A stretch of DNA of 64,000 nucleotides from contig AGIQ01000002.1 of the NCBI GenBank assembly GCA_000230935.2, positions 1,116,001 through 1,180,000 of the forward strand, in the 5' to 3' direction. Under the pieces are notes generated by a model. It worked only from the letters and a program-made list of their open reading frames with translations. It was not told where the DNA came from and made no database searches. This document shows positions 8,907-17,094 of this stretch, piece by piece. Both the position numbers and the translations under genes were made by a program. Positions within the stretch are counted from its first letter, which is position 1. Each line of letters opens with the position of its first letter. The DNA comes from Mycolicibacterium rhodesiae JS60 (GTDB lineage: Bacteria; Actinomycetota; Actinomycetes; Mycobacteriales; Mycobacteriaceae).

Positions 8907-8912
8907 TAGGGT
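8907..8912 (+). promoter_or_regulatory. -10 box TAGGGT, leaderless start
   Basis: TAGGGT lies six bases before the GTG at 8919, in the 17-base gap after the preceding stop. This gives the SDR-pyrE unit its own leaderless promoter. Confidence 0.5.
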
Positions 8913-8918
8913 CTCGGG

Positions 8919-9695
8919 GTGTCCCGTCCTGTCGCGCTGATCACCGGACCTAGCGCAGGCCTTGGCGCGGGTTATGCCCGCCGCTATGCGCGTGACGGCT
9001 ACGACCTGGTCCTGGTCGCACGCAATGTCGAGCGACTACAGGACCTGGCCGCCGAGCTGCGGGCTGCCGACGGCATCGACGTCGAGGTGTTACCGGCCGA
9101 CCTCACCAAGGCCGCCGACCGGGCAGGAGTGGCCGACCGGCTGGCAGCCGGGGTGCAGGTGCTGGTCAACAACGCCGGATTCGGCACCTCCGGCGAGTTC
9201 TGGAGCGCCGCGCCCGATCAGTTGCAGGCGCAACTCGATGTCAACGTCACCGCCGTCATGCACTTCACCCGCGCGGCTCTGCCGCCGATGATCGCCGCCG
9301 GTTGCGGCACGGTGATCAACATCGCCAGCGTCGCCGGGCTGCTGTCGGGTCGCGGGTCCACGTATTCGGCGTCCAAAGCGTGGGTGGTGTCATTCACTGA
9401 AGGGCTGGCCAACGGGCTGGCCGGGACCGGCGTGAGTATCCACGCGGTGTGCCCCGGATTCGTCCACACCGAATTCCACGAACGCGCCGGCATCGACATG
9501 GCGTCGATCCCCAACATCATGTGGCTTGGCGTCGACGACGTGGTCGCGGAGAGCCTCGCCGACGTGGCGAAGGGCAAGATCGTCAGCATTCCCGGCCCGC
9601 AGTACAAGGTGCTGACCACGGTCGGCCGGCTGGTCCCGCGCCGGGTGGTCCGCGCGGTCAACAACAGAACAGGACGAAGTCGTGGGCGCACCTGA
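8919..9695 (+). CDS. Short-chain dehydrogenase/reductase
   Basis: 258 residues of the classical SDR fold. Cofactor motif 'GPSAGLGAGYARRYA' (TGxxxGxG variant with Pro for the first Gly neighbour), 'NNAGFG' (NNAG), catalytic Ser in 'NIASVAG', and Tyr-Lys in 'YSASKAW'. The Arg-containing 'VARNVERL' suggests NADP(H) preference. Its 3' end overlaps pyrE by 14 bases, so it is probably in the same operon, although an SDR has no obvious role in pyrimidine synthesis. Substrate unknown; DltE/YqjQ-like enzymes are the nearest general match. Confidence 0.85.
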   Translation: MSRPVALITGPSAGLGAGYARRYARDGYDLVLVARNVERLQDLAAELRAADGIDVEVLPADLTKAADRAGVADRLAAGVQVLVNNAGFGTSGEFWSAAPDQLQAQLDVNVTAVMHFTRAALPPMIAAGCGTVINIASVAGLLSGRGSTYSASKAWVVSFTEGLANGLAGTGVSIHAVCPGFVHTEFHERAGIDMASIPNIMWLGVDDVVAESLADVAKGKIVSIPGPQYKVLTTVGRLVPRRVVRAVNNRTGRSRGRT

Positions 9696-10242
9696 CGTCA
9701 ATGTCGCCGACCGCGCCGAACTCGCCGAGCTGGTCCGCCAGCTATCGGTGGTGTTCGGCCGGGTCACCTTGTCCTCCGGCAAGGAGGCCGACTATTACGT
9801 CGATCTGAGGCGAGCGACCCTGCATCACCAGGCCGCGCCGCTGATCGGCCGGCTGATGCGCGAGCTCACCGCCGACTGGGACTATGCGGCGGTCGGCGGA
9901 CTGACGATGGGCGCCGACCCGGTGGCCGCCGCGATCATGCACGCGCCAGGCCGCCCGATCGACGCCTTCGTGGTGCGCAAGGCGCTCAAAAGCCATGGGA
10001 TGCAACGCCTCATCGAAGGTGCTGACGTGGCGGGCAAGCGGGTGCTGGTGGTCGAGGACACCAGTACGACCGGCGGTTCGGCCTTGACCGCGGTGCATGC
10101 GGTGCTCGAAGCGGGCGCCACGGTCGTGGGTGTCGCGACGGTGGTCGACCGGAATACCGGGGCGGCCGAGGCGATCGAGGCCGAAGGGGTTCCCTACCGC
10201 AGCGTGCTGGGCCTGGCCGACCTCGGACTGCCGACGTCCTGA
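9682..10242 (+). CDS. pyrE: Orotate phosphoribosyltransferase
   Basis: 186 residues, standard length for actinobacterial PyrE. It catalyses orotate + PRPP to OMP in pyrimidine synthesis. The PRPP-binding motif 'VLVVEDTSTTGGSA' is intact, and the flexible catalytic-loop lysines appear in 'VVRKALKSHG'. The GTG at 9682 lies inside the end of the SDR gene with an AGGAC site upstream, so translation is coupled. The order clpB, Rv0383c-like, pyrE, Rv0381c-like matches the M. tuberculosis neighbourhood, here with one SDR inserted. Confidence 0.94.
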   Translation: MGAPDVNVADRAELAELVRQLSVVFGRVTLSSGKEADYYVDLRRATLHHQAAPLIGRLMRELTADWDYAAVGGLTMGADPVAAAIMHAPGRPIDAFVVRKALKSHGMQRLIEGADVAGKRVLVVEDTSTTGGSALTAVHAVLEAGATVVGVATVVDRNTGAAEAIEAEGVPYRSVLGLADLGLPTS

Positions 10243-10246
10243 CGCA

Positions 10247-11014
10247 GTGAGAATTGACGACGAGCCGCTCGAGGCTTCGGAATACCAATGGGATGACGTT
10301 GTCGACGTGATCTGCGCCGGCGCCGGTCCTGGCGCGCTGGCCCACGCCATCTGGTGTGCGGACCTCGACCTCGATGTCGAGCTCGCCGATGCGGAGTTGT
10401 CTTCAGACGCAATCGATCCCGATACGGCCGCCTATCTTCAGTCGATGACCGAGGACCTGGGACCGGCGGTGGACCGAGATCTGCGGCTGGCTGTCGCGTA
10501 TGCCAAACCGGTGGTGGTCAACAAGGACCGCAAGGCCACCATCGAGCCGTTCTTCGGCTCGCGGTTACGGGACTTCTCAGCACGCTGTGTCGCTTCGCCG
10601 TTCGGCGTCGTCTACAGCCAGGTGCCCGATGACATGACGCCGATGCACAGTGCCGGTGAGACCATCCGGGTGGCGGTGCTCGGTGACTTTCGGCCCGAAA
10701 CTGACTGTCCCGCTGCGGAACTGGCCGATTGGTTGCGCGGGCAGGCTGATGAGCGGGGGTTGCTCGACGATACCGGCACGGCATTGCAACGACTGATATT
10801 CGAATACGGGCGCGTGGCAGGTGCGGAGCTGTCCACGCCGTCCGGACCGCGGCTGGTGCGTGCGGCCGTCGGTGTCGCATTGTCGATCGGGCCGATTCCC
10901 GACCCGGGTGATTGGCCGATTCAACAGAAGTTGTCCGACGGCGCAGCGCAAGTCGCTGTGGTGAGTCGTACCGCCAGCCGATTCGGCCTCGTCGAACTGC
11001 TGCACAGTTCCTGA
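10247..11014 (+). CDS. Conserved hypothetical protein with flavin-type N-terminal motif (Rv0381c type)
   Basis: 255 residues from the GTG at 10247, four bases after pyrE. The sequence opens, after an acidic lead, with 'VVDVICAGAGPGALAHAI'. This resembles the dinucleotide-binding beta-alpha-beta start of FAD_binding_2 enzymes. The remaining downstream flavoprotein motifs are not seen, and the protein is too short for a full member. It is acidic, with no membrane segment. Gene order points to the Rv0381c family, which has no known function. It may be a degenerate flavoprotein that keeps only a nucleotide-binding fold. Confidence 0.65.
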   Translation: MRIDDEPLEASEYQWDDVVDVICAGAGPGALAHAIWCADLDLDVELADAELSSDAIDPDTAAYLQSMTEDLGPAVDRDLRLAVAYAKPVVVNKDRKATIEPFFGSRLRDFSARCVASPFGVVYSQVPDDMTPMHSAGETIRVAVLGDFRPETDCPAAELADWLRGQADERGLLDDTGTALQRLIFEYGRVAGAELSTPSGPRLVRAAVGVALSIGPIPDPGDWPIQQKLSDGAAQVAVVSRTASRFGLVELLHSS

Positions 11015-11020
11015 CCGGAC

Positions 11021-12874
11021 TCAGGTCATCGAGGAAAAATCCACCGGAATGACCTTCTTGGCAAAAAGTTCGGCCATCGCATCGGCGGGCACCGGGCGCG
11101 ACAGCAGGAACCCTTGAGCGCGGTGGCAGCCATGCTGCAGCAGGGTCATCGCGGCGGTGGGTGACTCGACACCTTCGGCCACCAACTCCAGGTTGAACGC
11201 CTCGGCCAGCGCGATGATCGCGCGCACGATCGCCAGGTCCTCTGGGTTGGTGCCGAGATCGAAGACGAACCCCTTGTCGATCTTGAGAGTGTCCACCGGA
11301 AGCGATTTCAGGTGCGTCAGCACACTGTAGCCGGTGCCGAAGTCGTCGATGGCGACCTGCACGCCGACGTCCTTGAGGCCGGCCAGGGTGATGCGAGTGG
11401 TCTCGATATCCTGCACGACAACGCTTTCGGTGATCTCCAGGCATACCGACTTCGCGTCGAGATTGAATTCGGCGATCGTGTCGGCAACGGATTCGACGAA
11501 CCCGTCGGTGACCAGCTGCACCGGCGAGACATTGATCCGGATCACCGCATCCTTGCCGATACCGCTGGCCTGCCAGCCGCTGAACTCCGCACAGGCAGCG
11601 CGCATCACCCACCGGCCCAATTCGCCTGCGAGGTTGATTGATTCGGCGACGTTGATGAACGAATCCGGCAGCAGCAGACCGCGCGTCGGGTGCTGCCAGC
11701 GGACGAGTGCCTCGGTCGCCAGGATTTCCCCGGTGCGCATGTCGACCTCGGGAAGGTAGTGCAGGATCAGCGATCCGGCGTCGATCACGTTCTGCAGATG
11801 CAGCTCGATGTCGTTGCGGAATTCACTCTTCAACGACATCTCATCGGTGAACACCGCGATCTTGTTGCCGCCGGCGTTCTTGGCGTTGAGCACCGCCTGG
11901 TCGGCGCGGCGCAGCAGATCCGACGTTGTGTCGCGGCCCGGAACCCCCAGTGCGACACCGGCACTGACGGTGCGGGTGAGCATCTCACCGCCGATCGTCA
12001 CGCGGTCACGCAGCACTGCCTGCAACCGGTGGGCCAGTGCCAGTGCGGCGTCGGCGTCCATCGGTTCCGCCGGCACGACGACGAACTCGTCGCCACCGAG
12101 ACGGGCGATCAGATCGTCGTCGCCGGTCTCCTCGCGCAGCCGTTCGGCGAACGCCTGGATGAACCAGTCGCCTGCGTGGTGGCCGAGGTAGTCGTTAATG
12201 GCCTTGAGCCGGTCGAGGTCCAAGAACAGTGCCGAGACCGGCCCTGGGCGGTCCGCCTGCAGCCGCTCGTCGAGGTAGGCCAGCAGTGCCCGGCGATTGT
12301 GGAGCCCCGTTAGGTCGTCGTGCTCGGCGAGGTACCGCAGCTGGTCCTCGGCGACGACCCGCGCCTGTACCTGGGCGAACAATGAGGCGATCGCCTTGAG
12401 TGCGTTCAGTTCTTCTGGTGACCAAGTTTTGATACCGATCTTGATGAACCCCAGGGCTCCGGTGGTGACTTCACCGGACAACAGCGGCACCGACGCCAGC
12501 GAGGGGAGCGCGACACCGCTGGCCTCCTGCACCCGGCGCTGGTAGTCGTCGGAGTCGTTCGAGTCCTCGGGAACCGGGTCGGGGGAGAAGAAGACCGGTT
12601 CCTTGGCGTTCTCCGCGGCGGCGAAAATGGGGTCCGCGTCGGCGAAGTAGACGATGCCGAGCGGGTCGGGATCGGGAACGTCGGGCCGCGGCGGCCATTC
12701 GGCGATCAGCTTCGTGGCGCGGATCGCATGGTCGTTGTAACGCAGGAAGCTGAAGTCGACACCAAAGGACGCCACCAGATCGGCGAGCACGTCCTGGCTC
12801 ACCTGCACCGAGGTAGCCGACGTGGCTGCCATCAGCTTGGTGGCCACACTCGTGACGAGGGTGTCGAGCGCCAT
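11021..12874 (-). CDS. dcpA: GAF-GGDEF-EAL bifunctional c-di-GMP cyclase/phosphodiesterase (DcpA/Rv1354c type)
   Basis: 617 residues, close to the roughly 620 of mycobacterial DcpA. A GAF domain spans about 20-175. The GGDEF domain runs about 185-345 with an intact GGDEF (260-264). The EAL domain runs about 355-605 with intact EAL (388-390) and DDFGTGYS (510-517). Both catalytic halves therefore look active, so the protein could make and degrade c-di-GMP depending on the GAF ligand. I see no RxxD inhibitory site just before GGDEF. It is the last gene of a three-gene unit; its ATG overlaps the TAA of the moeY-like gene by one base. Confidence 0.9.
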   Translation of the reverse strand: MALDTLVTSVATKLMAATSATSVQVSQDVLADLVASFGVDFSFLRYNDHAIRATKLIAEWPPRPDVPDPDPLGIVYFADADPIFAAAENAKEPVFFSPDPVPEDSNDSDDYQRRVQEASGVALPSLASVPLLSGEVTTGALGFIKIGIKTWSPEELNALKAIASLFAQVQARVVAEDQLRYLAEHDDLTGLHNRRALLAYLDERLQADRPGPVSALFLDLDRLKAINDYLGHHAGDWFIQAFAERLREETGDDDLIARLGGDEFVVVPAEPMDADAALALAHRLQAVLRDRVTIGGEMLTRTVSAGVALGVPGRDTTSDLLRRADQAVLNAKNAGGNKIAVFTDEMSLKSEFRNDIELHLQNVIDAGSLILHYLPEVDMRTGEILATEALVRWQHPTRGLLLPDSFINVAESINLAGELGRWVMRAACAEFSGWQASGIGKDAVIRINVSPVQLVTDGFVESVADTIAEFNLDAKSVCLEITESVVVQDIETTRITLAGLKDVGVQVAIDDFGTGYSVLTHLKSLPVDTLKIDKGFVFDLGTNPEDLAIVRAIIALAEAFNLELVAEGVESPTAAMTLLQHGCHRAQGFLLSRPVPADAMAELFAKKVIPVDFSSMT

Positions 12875-15015
12875 TACCCGAGTGTCCTCCCACTGGCTGT
12901 GCGACGCCTACTGCGTACCGAGGGACTAGGGGCGTGGCTGAACCTCAGCACCAGCGCCTGCGCCTCGTCCGGGCCCGTTCCCGTCAGCGCCCGGAACTGA
13001 ACCTGCAGATCGCGTAGCTCCGCGACGCTCTCTGGGGCGAGTTCGTCGAGATCCCGATCGTCGTGCGCGTACAGGAAGACCGGGGACACCGGCTGAACAC
13101 CGAGGCCGTGCTGCGCAGCGGCAATCCACACTGCTTCGACGGCGGCACCGGCACGGGCGTAGTCGGTGAGGGTGTGGCCGGCGACAGTGACGACACCCAG
13201 CGCCGAGCTGGACAACACGCGTTCGGTGACGTCCTGACCGAGTGCCTCGCCGGCCTTCCACTGCGCCAGACGGGCCATCACGTCACCGCGGCGGAGGATC
13301 TCCAGCGTCGCCATGTCGGCGGCGGCGAGCTCGAGGCCGCGGATGTCCAGCCCGTCGGAATCATCGTCGCCGGGCCAGCGCACCTCGGACATCATTTCGG
13401 CGTGCAGGCGCGGCTGCAGATAGCGGATCCGGTCGGTGGCGGCCAGGATCGTCGCCGCCCGCTGCAGGTCGGGGCGACCGGTCAGCAGCCGCAGCGACCC
13501 ACCCTCGGCCTGCGCAGCGGCGTGCAGATCGGTCACCGTCGCCGTCGTCAGCGGCGACGGGGTGCCGCGGTGACGGTTCGTCGTGCGGTCCAGCATCGGT
13601 CCGTACAGCGCCGCCAGCGTGTCGTCTCGGCCCGGTGCCAGCTCGACGGCGGCCCGCAGCGGGGTGGGCTCGTCGTCCTCTGTGATGGTGACCGGACCCA
13701 GCACGCCGAACTCGGCTGCCGCCACCCGTGCGTTGAATGCGGCCGCCCCGATCGCCACGGCGCTGCCCCGGTAGGCGACGTCCATCGCCGAGGTGTATTT
13801 GGGGTCCAGCTCGACGATCACCGAGTCATTGTGCGACACGATGTTCCATGGCTGCATGTTTCCCCCGGACGGGGCGCGCCGCGCTGCCGCTGCTACCGCG
13901 TCGGCAGGTGCGCAGTCCGCCTGCCCGGTCGACTCGGTGGGAACGGGTGCGGCCGGTTCCGGCACCGGTGCGGGCGCCGTCAAGCCGTCGAGTGCGTGCG
14001 AGACGTCGATCCGGATTCGGCCCGACGGGAGGCGTTCGCCGAGGCCGATCCTGCGCACCGCCTCGGCCACGGTAGCCGCACCGACGGCGATGTCCCCGGC
14101 GAGCTGCGGCCAGGTCGATAGCGTGCGGCCGACCTCGACCAATGAGGCGGCGCCGCGGTCGGACAATCGACCGGCGTCGATGATGCGCAACACATAGGGC
14201 ACCTTGTCGGCGCTGCTCAGGCCCGCCAACTCGGCGACGCCGATATCGCCGAGGAGCCCGTGCAGGATCGGCCGGTCGGGCTCGAGGTCGTAGCGTTCCA
14301 CGTCGATCAACCCGCGGTCGCTGCTGGCCATCAGCACCGGAATGCGACGGGCGCGGGCCGCCTCCCGCACCGCCGCCTTGATGTCGAGGGAGTCGCATTC
14401 CTCCACCACGATGTCGAGCCCGTCCAGGAACGTTCCCATCGTGTCCACCGTCACACCGTCGGTCATCGCCCGCACCCGCAGATACGGATCGAGTTCGGCG
14501 ATGCGCCGAGCCGCGACGACGGCCTTGTTCACGCCGATGTCGAACACGGTTGCCGGTACCCGGTTCAGATTGGACAGCTCCAACTCGTCGAAGTCGGCCA
14601 GTCGCAGCTCGCCGCACAGGCCCTGAGCGGCCAGCGTGTGTGCGATGGCGTGGCCCACCGACAGCCCCACGACACCGATCGACAGTCCGGCCAGACGTTG
14701 CTGCTCGTCGAGGGTGATCATGTTGCGGTTGCGGTCGAGCCGTAGGCGGTGAAATGCGCGCGGCCCCGGCACCGCGATCACGGCGTGCCGCCACGGGTAG
14801 TGCGCCCAGCGCGTCGGCTCGTTGAGCAGCTCGGTTTCGACGGCGGGCCGAAGGGCGCGCAGGGCCGAATCGAATTCGGCGGACCGGTCGATGAATTCGG
14901 TGCGCGGGTGCTCGCGCAGCTGGGCCAGTATGGGGTCGTCGTGGGGATCGTCGCTGAGCAGGACTCGCGCGTTGTACGCGTCCGCGCCGGAATCGGCGGA
15001 GACGTCGAAACTCAC
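12874..15015 (-). CDS. moeY: ThiF (E1-like)-nitroreductase fusion, MoeY/Rv1355c type
   Basis: 713 residues. An N-terminal region of about 105 residues precedes a ThiF/E1-like adenylyltransferase domain with 'GVVGLSVGHAIAHTLA' (from 114) and the hallmark 'DFDELELSNLNR' (141-152). A Pro-rich linker (346-360) leads to a C-terminal FMN nitroreductase-like domain starting 'APSGGNMQPW' (381-390). E1-like enzymes activate the C-terminus of ThiS/MoaD/ubiquitin-like partners or small acids; the oxidoreductase half may act on the product. It is annotated as molybdopterin-related MoeY in M. tuberculosis, but that role is unproven and no MoaD/ThiS partner is nearby. GTG start overlaps the previous stop (GTGA). 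Confidence 0.82.
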   Translation of the reverse strand: MSFDVSADSGADAYNARVLLSDDPHDDPILAQLREHPRTEFIDRSAEFDSALRALRPAVETELLNEPTRWAHYPWRHAVIAVPGPRAFHRLRLDRNRNMITLDEQQRLAGLSIGVVGLSVGHAIAHTLAAQGLCGELRLADFDELELSNLNRVPATVFDIGVNKAVVAARRIAELDPYLRVRAMTDGVTVDTMGTFLDGLDIVVEECDSLDIKAAVREAARARRIPVLMASSDRGLIDVERYDLEPDRPILHGLLGDIGVAELAGLSSADKVPYVLRIIDAGRLSDRGAASLVEVGRTLSTWPQLAGDIAVGAATVAEAVRRIGLGERLPSGRIRIDVSHALDGLTAPAPVPEPAAPVPTESTGQADCAPADAVAAAARRAPSGGNMQPWNIVSHNDSVIVELDPKYTSAMDVAYRGSAVAIGAAAFNARVAAAEFGVLGPVTITEDDEPTPLRAAVELAPGRDDTLAALYGPMLDRTTNRHRGTPSPLTTATVTDLHAAAQAEGGSLRLLTGRPDLQRAATILAATDRIRYLQPRLHAEMMSEVRWPGDDDSDGLDIRGLELAAADMATLEILRRGDVMARLAQWKAGEALGQDVTERVLSSSALGVVTVAGHTLTDYARAGAAVEAVWIAAAQHGLGVQPVSPVFLYAHDDRDLDELAPESVAELRDLQVQFRALTGTGPDEAQALVLRFSHAPSPSVRSRRRTASGRTLG

Positions 15016-15767
15016 ATGCCACTCCCGTACTGCAGGCCGAAGCTGCTGAACTGCTCGGAGATCGTCGCAAGCATGCGCATCTCCTTGACGATTTTGGCCA
15101 ACTGCCGAGGCTCGGCGTGGTTGGCGAACGTGCGCCTATCCCACCACATCATCTTCGTGCGGTAGCGATCGCTCGGGTAGGCCGCGGCCGGAATCTTGGT
15201 GGCGACCACACCACCGGAGGTGCTCCACCGGTCCAGTACGTGGGCAGCGGCGGTGGCCAGGATGAACTGAGCGCCCAGCAGCTCCATGGTCGGGAAGGCG
15301 GTGCGGGCGAAGGTGCGGGTCAGCTCGCCGCTGCGGGCGGGGTCGTCACTCACCCAGGCTGACTTCATCTCCACCACGCCGAACGGCAGGCGGTCGGTGA
15401 TCATCTTGCGGACAGTGTCCTGGCCGGGCTGGCCCTCCCACTCGATGATCGCGTGCGACTCGTCGGCGCTGAAGTACGGGCCTTTGGCCCGAAGGCCACC
15501 CAGCATCCGGCCGGTGTCGTCCACCGCGGTGTAGAACAAGGTCGTGTCGCGGCCGTCGGCGAACGACTCGAGGTCCAGTGCCGCCTCGACTCCATGTTTT
15601 TCGTAGCTACGGGTGGCTCCCTGCAGGTAGTCTTCCCATAGCTCGGGTTCGCTGTCGGGTTGGGCACAGGTGATCGTGCAACCCGTATCCGTGTCGCGCC
15701 AGCTAATCGTCTCCGGCAGGTGGTAGAGCTTCTGAACAGGGAAGTCCAGCACTGAAGCGTTCATCAT
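15012..15767 (-). CDS. Conserved protein of unknown function, first gene of the moeY-dcpA operon
   Basis: 251 residues, soluble, no signal peptide. The middle ('TRTFARTAFPTMELLGAQFILATAAAHVLDRW') is shortened here to the core MELLGAQFILATAAAHV. It looks like the late part of an acyltransferase fold of the FeeM/N-acyl amino acid synthase or GNAT type: a strand, then a helix, then 'IPAAAYPSDRYRTKMMWW'. The match is by general pattern only. It overlaps the ThiF-nitroreductase start by four bases, so all three genes should be made together. Gene order resembles Rv1354c-Rv1355c-Rv1356c. Two ATG codons stand in tandem at the start; GGGAA lies just upstream. Confidence 0.6.
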   Translation of the reverse strand: MMNASVLDFPVQKLYHLPETISWRDTDTGCTITCAQPDSEPELWEDYLQGATRSYEKHGVEAALDLESFADGRDTTLFYTAVDDTGRMLGGLRAKGPYFSADESHAIIEWEGQPGQDTVRKMITDRLPFGVVEMKSAWVSDDPARSGELTRTFARTAFPTMELLGAQFILATAAAHVLDRWSTSGGVVATKIPAAAYPSDRYRTKMMWWDRRTFANHAEPRQLAKIVKEMRMLATISEQFSSFGLQYGSGM

Positions 15768-15793
15768 TTCCCATCTGTCGGGCGGCCTGCGGA

Positions 15794-15799
15794 TAGGGT
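15794..15799 (+). promoter_or_regulatory. -10 box TAGGGT before mini-ORF
   Basis: TAGGGT stands seven bases before a GTG at 15807, the same geometry as the leaderless genes elsewhere in the window. It would drive a plus-strand transcript through the inverted-repeat region. Confidence 0.4.
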
Positions 15800-15806
15800 T
15801 TCCGTA

Positions 15807-15893
15807 GTGGACGCCGAGGGTGCGCGGGCGCTATTTATTCGAACTTGCAAATATCAGTATCTCGCCGAAAGGCTCCAAGACTCCAGCCGTTAG
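15807..15893 (+). CDS. Possible leaderless 28-codon mini-ORF
   Basis: A GTG start seven bases after a TAGGGT box opens a 28-codon frame with the peptide core ALFIRTCKYQYLAERLQDSS, ending in TAG. Its last third overlaps the first hairpin of the inverted-repeat region, so its translation could control folding of the RNA. There is no similarity I recognise. Length is too short to judge coding bias, so this is a suggestion only. Confidence 0.25.
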   Translation: MDAEGARALFIRTCKYQYLAERLQDSSR

Positions 15894-15942
15894 CTGGAAA
15901 AGCCCAGGTTACCGGGGGGTAGCCGCGTGTATCGGCGTCGAG
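15861..15942 (+). other. Nested inverted repeats, possible three-way-junction RNA
   Basis: Outer helix: CTCG/CGAG (15861-15864 with 15939-15942) continuing as CCGA/TCGG. Inside it: hairpin 1, GGCT/AGCC (15871-15874, 15901-15904), then TCCAGC/GCTGGA (15882-15887, 15893-15898) with a five-base loop. Hairpin 2: GGTTACC-GGGG-GGTAGCC (15907-15924). The helices nest without conflict. The direction of transcription is not settled; both strands can fold. I could not match it to a riboswitch consensus known to me. Confidence 0.4.
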
Positions 15943-16434
15943 CTGAAGCCACGATGACCGCCTCCGTGAACATCTGTGCGCACAACATTCCAGGTCAAGG
16001 GCGGCGCTGCTGCTGACCGAGGGGGAGACCCTACACTCGTCATCGTCGGAGACCGATTTGTTATTACCGGTGCGCCGAAGGCTGGATAGTACGTCCCGGG
16101 TGTGAACTAGGGGTCGGAAAGGGCGTTGGGTGACCTGTATCGCACTGGCGTGGCAGTACCGCTACGGTGCCGTGCGAGGACGAAAAATAGCTCCTCGCGC
16201 AACGGTCTTTCCTTCGGCCGTCAGTGTGATCTGCACGTCCGCGTGCCCACCCTCGTCCAGCAAATCCAGTCGCGGAGTCGCTCAGGCCCGCACCGGGGAG
16301 TCGGTGACGTCGTCGGGCCAGGACGTCTCGGTTGCTGATCTCCGGAGCACCGGTGCTGTTGTTCTCATCAACAGTGAAGCTGCGCTCGGCAGCTCTGACA
16401 CCGTCCGCGGTGTAACGAGCGTTCGGGGTGACCC

Positions 16435-17079
16435 GTGACTGACACCGGCCCCACCGAGTGGAGCACCGGCGCCCCCGGCGTCGGGCCCTGGCCGGGTGAA
16501 CCGCCCGACGACCCTCGCTACGACGCGGAACTGTTGCGCGAGGGCGACACTCGCAATGTCGTCGACGCCTACCGCTACTGGACGCGAGAGGCGATCATCG
16601 CCGATATCGATCGTCGGCGGCACGCGCTGCACATCGCGATCGAGAACTTCGGCAACGACGCCAATATCGGCGCAGTGGTCCGCACGGCCAACGCCCTCGC
16701 CGTCGACACCGTGCACATCGTGGGGCGCCGACGCTGGAATCGTCGTGGTGCCATGGTCACCGACCGCTACCAACGGTTGGCCCACCACGACAGCACCGAC
16801 GAGTTGTTGGCGTTCGCGGCCGGCGCCGGACTGACCGTCGTCGCCGTCGACAACATCGCGGGTGCGGTCCCACTGGAAACGACGGCGCTGCCGCGCGACT
16901 GCCTGATGGTGTTCGGCCAGGAGGGGCCCGGCATCTCCGAGGCGGCCCGGTCGGGAGCGGCGATCACTGTCTCGATTGCGCAATTCGGCTCGACCAGAAG
17001 CATCAACGCCGCCGTCGCCGCGGGCATCGCGATGCACGCCTGGATCAGGCAATGGGCCGATCTCTCTGCAGCCTGGTAG
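16435..17079 (+). CDS. SpoU/TrmH-family RNA 2'-O-methyltransferase (Rv0380c type)
   Basis: 214 residues. The trefoil-knot SPOUT domain shows all three motifs: 'NFGNDANIGAVVRTANAL' (motif 1, about 63-80), 'LMVFGQEGPGIS' (motif 2) and 'SINAAVAAGIAMHAW' (motif 3). It methylates ribose in tRNA or rRNA with S-adenosylmethionine; the exact site cannot be told from sequence. An acidic, Pro/Gly-rich N-terminal tail of about 50 residues precedes the domain. The start is GTG at 16435. Gene order fits Rv0380c. It is followed after 15 bases by the GH76-like gene. Confidence 0.88.
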   Translation: MTDTGPTEWSTGAPGVGPWPGEPPDDPRYDAELLREGDTRNVVDAYRYWTREAIIADIDRRRHALHIAIENFGNDANIGAVVRTANALAVDTVHIVGRRRWNRRGAMVTDRYQRLAHHDSTDELLAFAAGAGLTVVAVDNIAGAVPLETTALPRDCLMVFGQEGPGISEAARSGAAITVSIAQFGSTRSINAAVAAGIAMHAWIRQWADLSAAW

Positions 17080-17094
17080 GGCAGGATTGTCGGC

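Larger units (their letters stand above)
15768..16434. other. 667-base gap without a confirmed protein gene
   Basis: This is the longest non-coding stretch in the window. It holds a plus-strand -10 and leaderless 28-codon mini-ORF (15794-15893), a set of nested inverted repeats (15861-15942), and a 20-codon frame ending in two cysteines (15954-16016). Its right half includes a minus-strand stretch at 16162-16281 whose translation looks protein-like (core GHADVQITLTAEGKTVARGA) but which has no start and follows an in-frame stop. That stretch may be gene debris. A promoter for the minus-strand operon must also lie at its left end. Confidence 0.6.

Noticed and set aside
15861..15942. Known riboswitch (c-di-GMP, c-di-AMP, M-box, B12, TPP, SAM-IV)
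   Set aside because: Conserved core sequences of these classes are absent on both strands, so only a generic structured RNA is claimed.
16162..16346. Minus-strand gene of about 60 codons
   Set aside because: An in-frame stop splits it and no start or ribosome site is visible; recorded only as possible debris.
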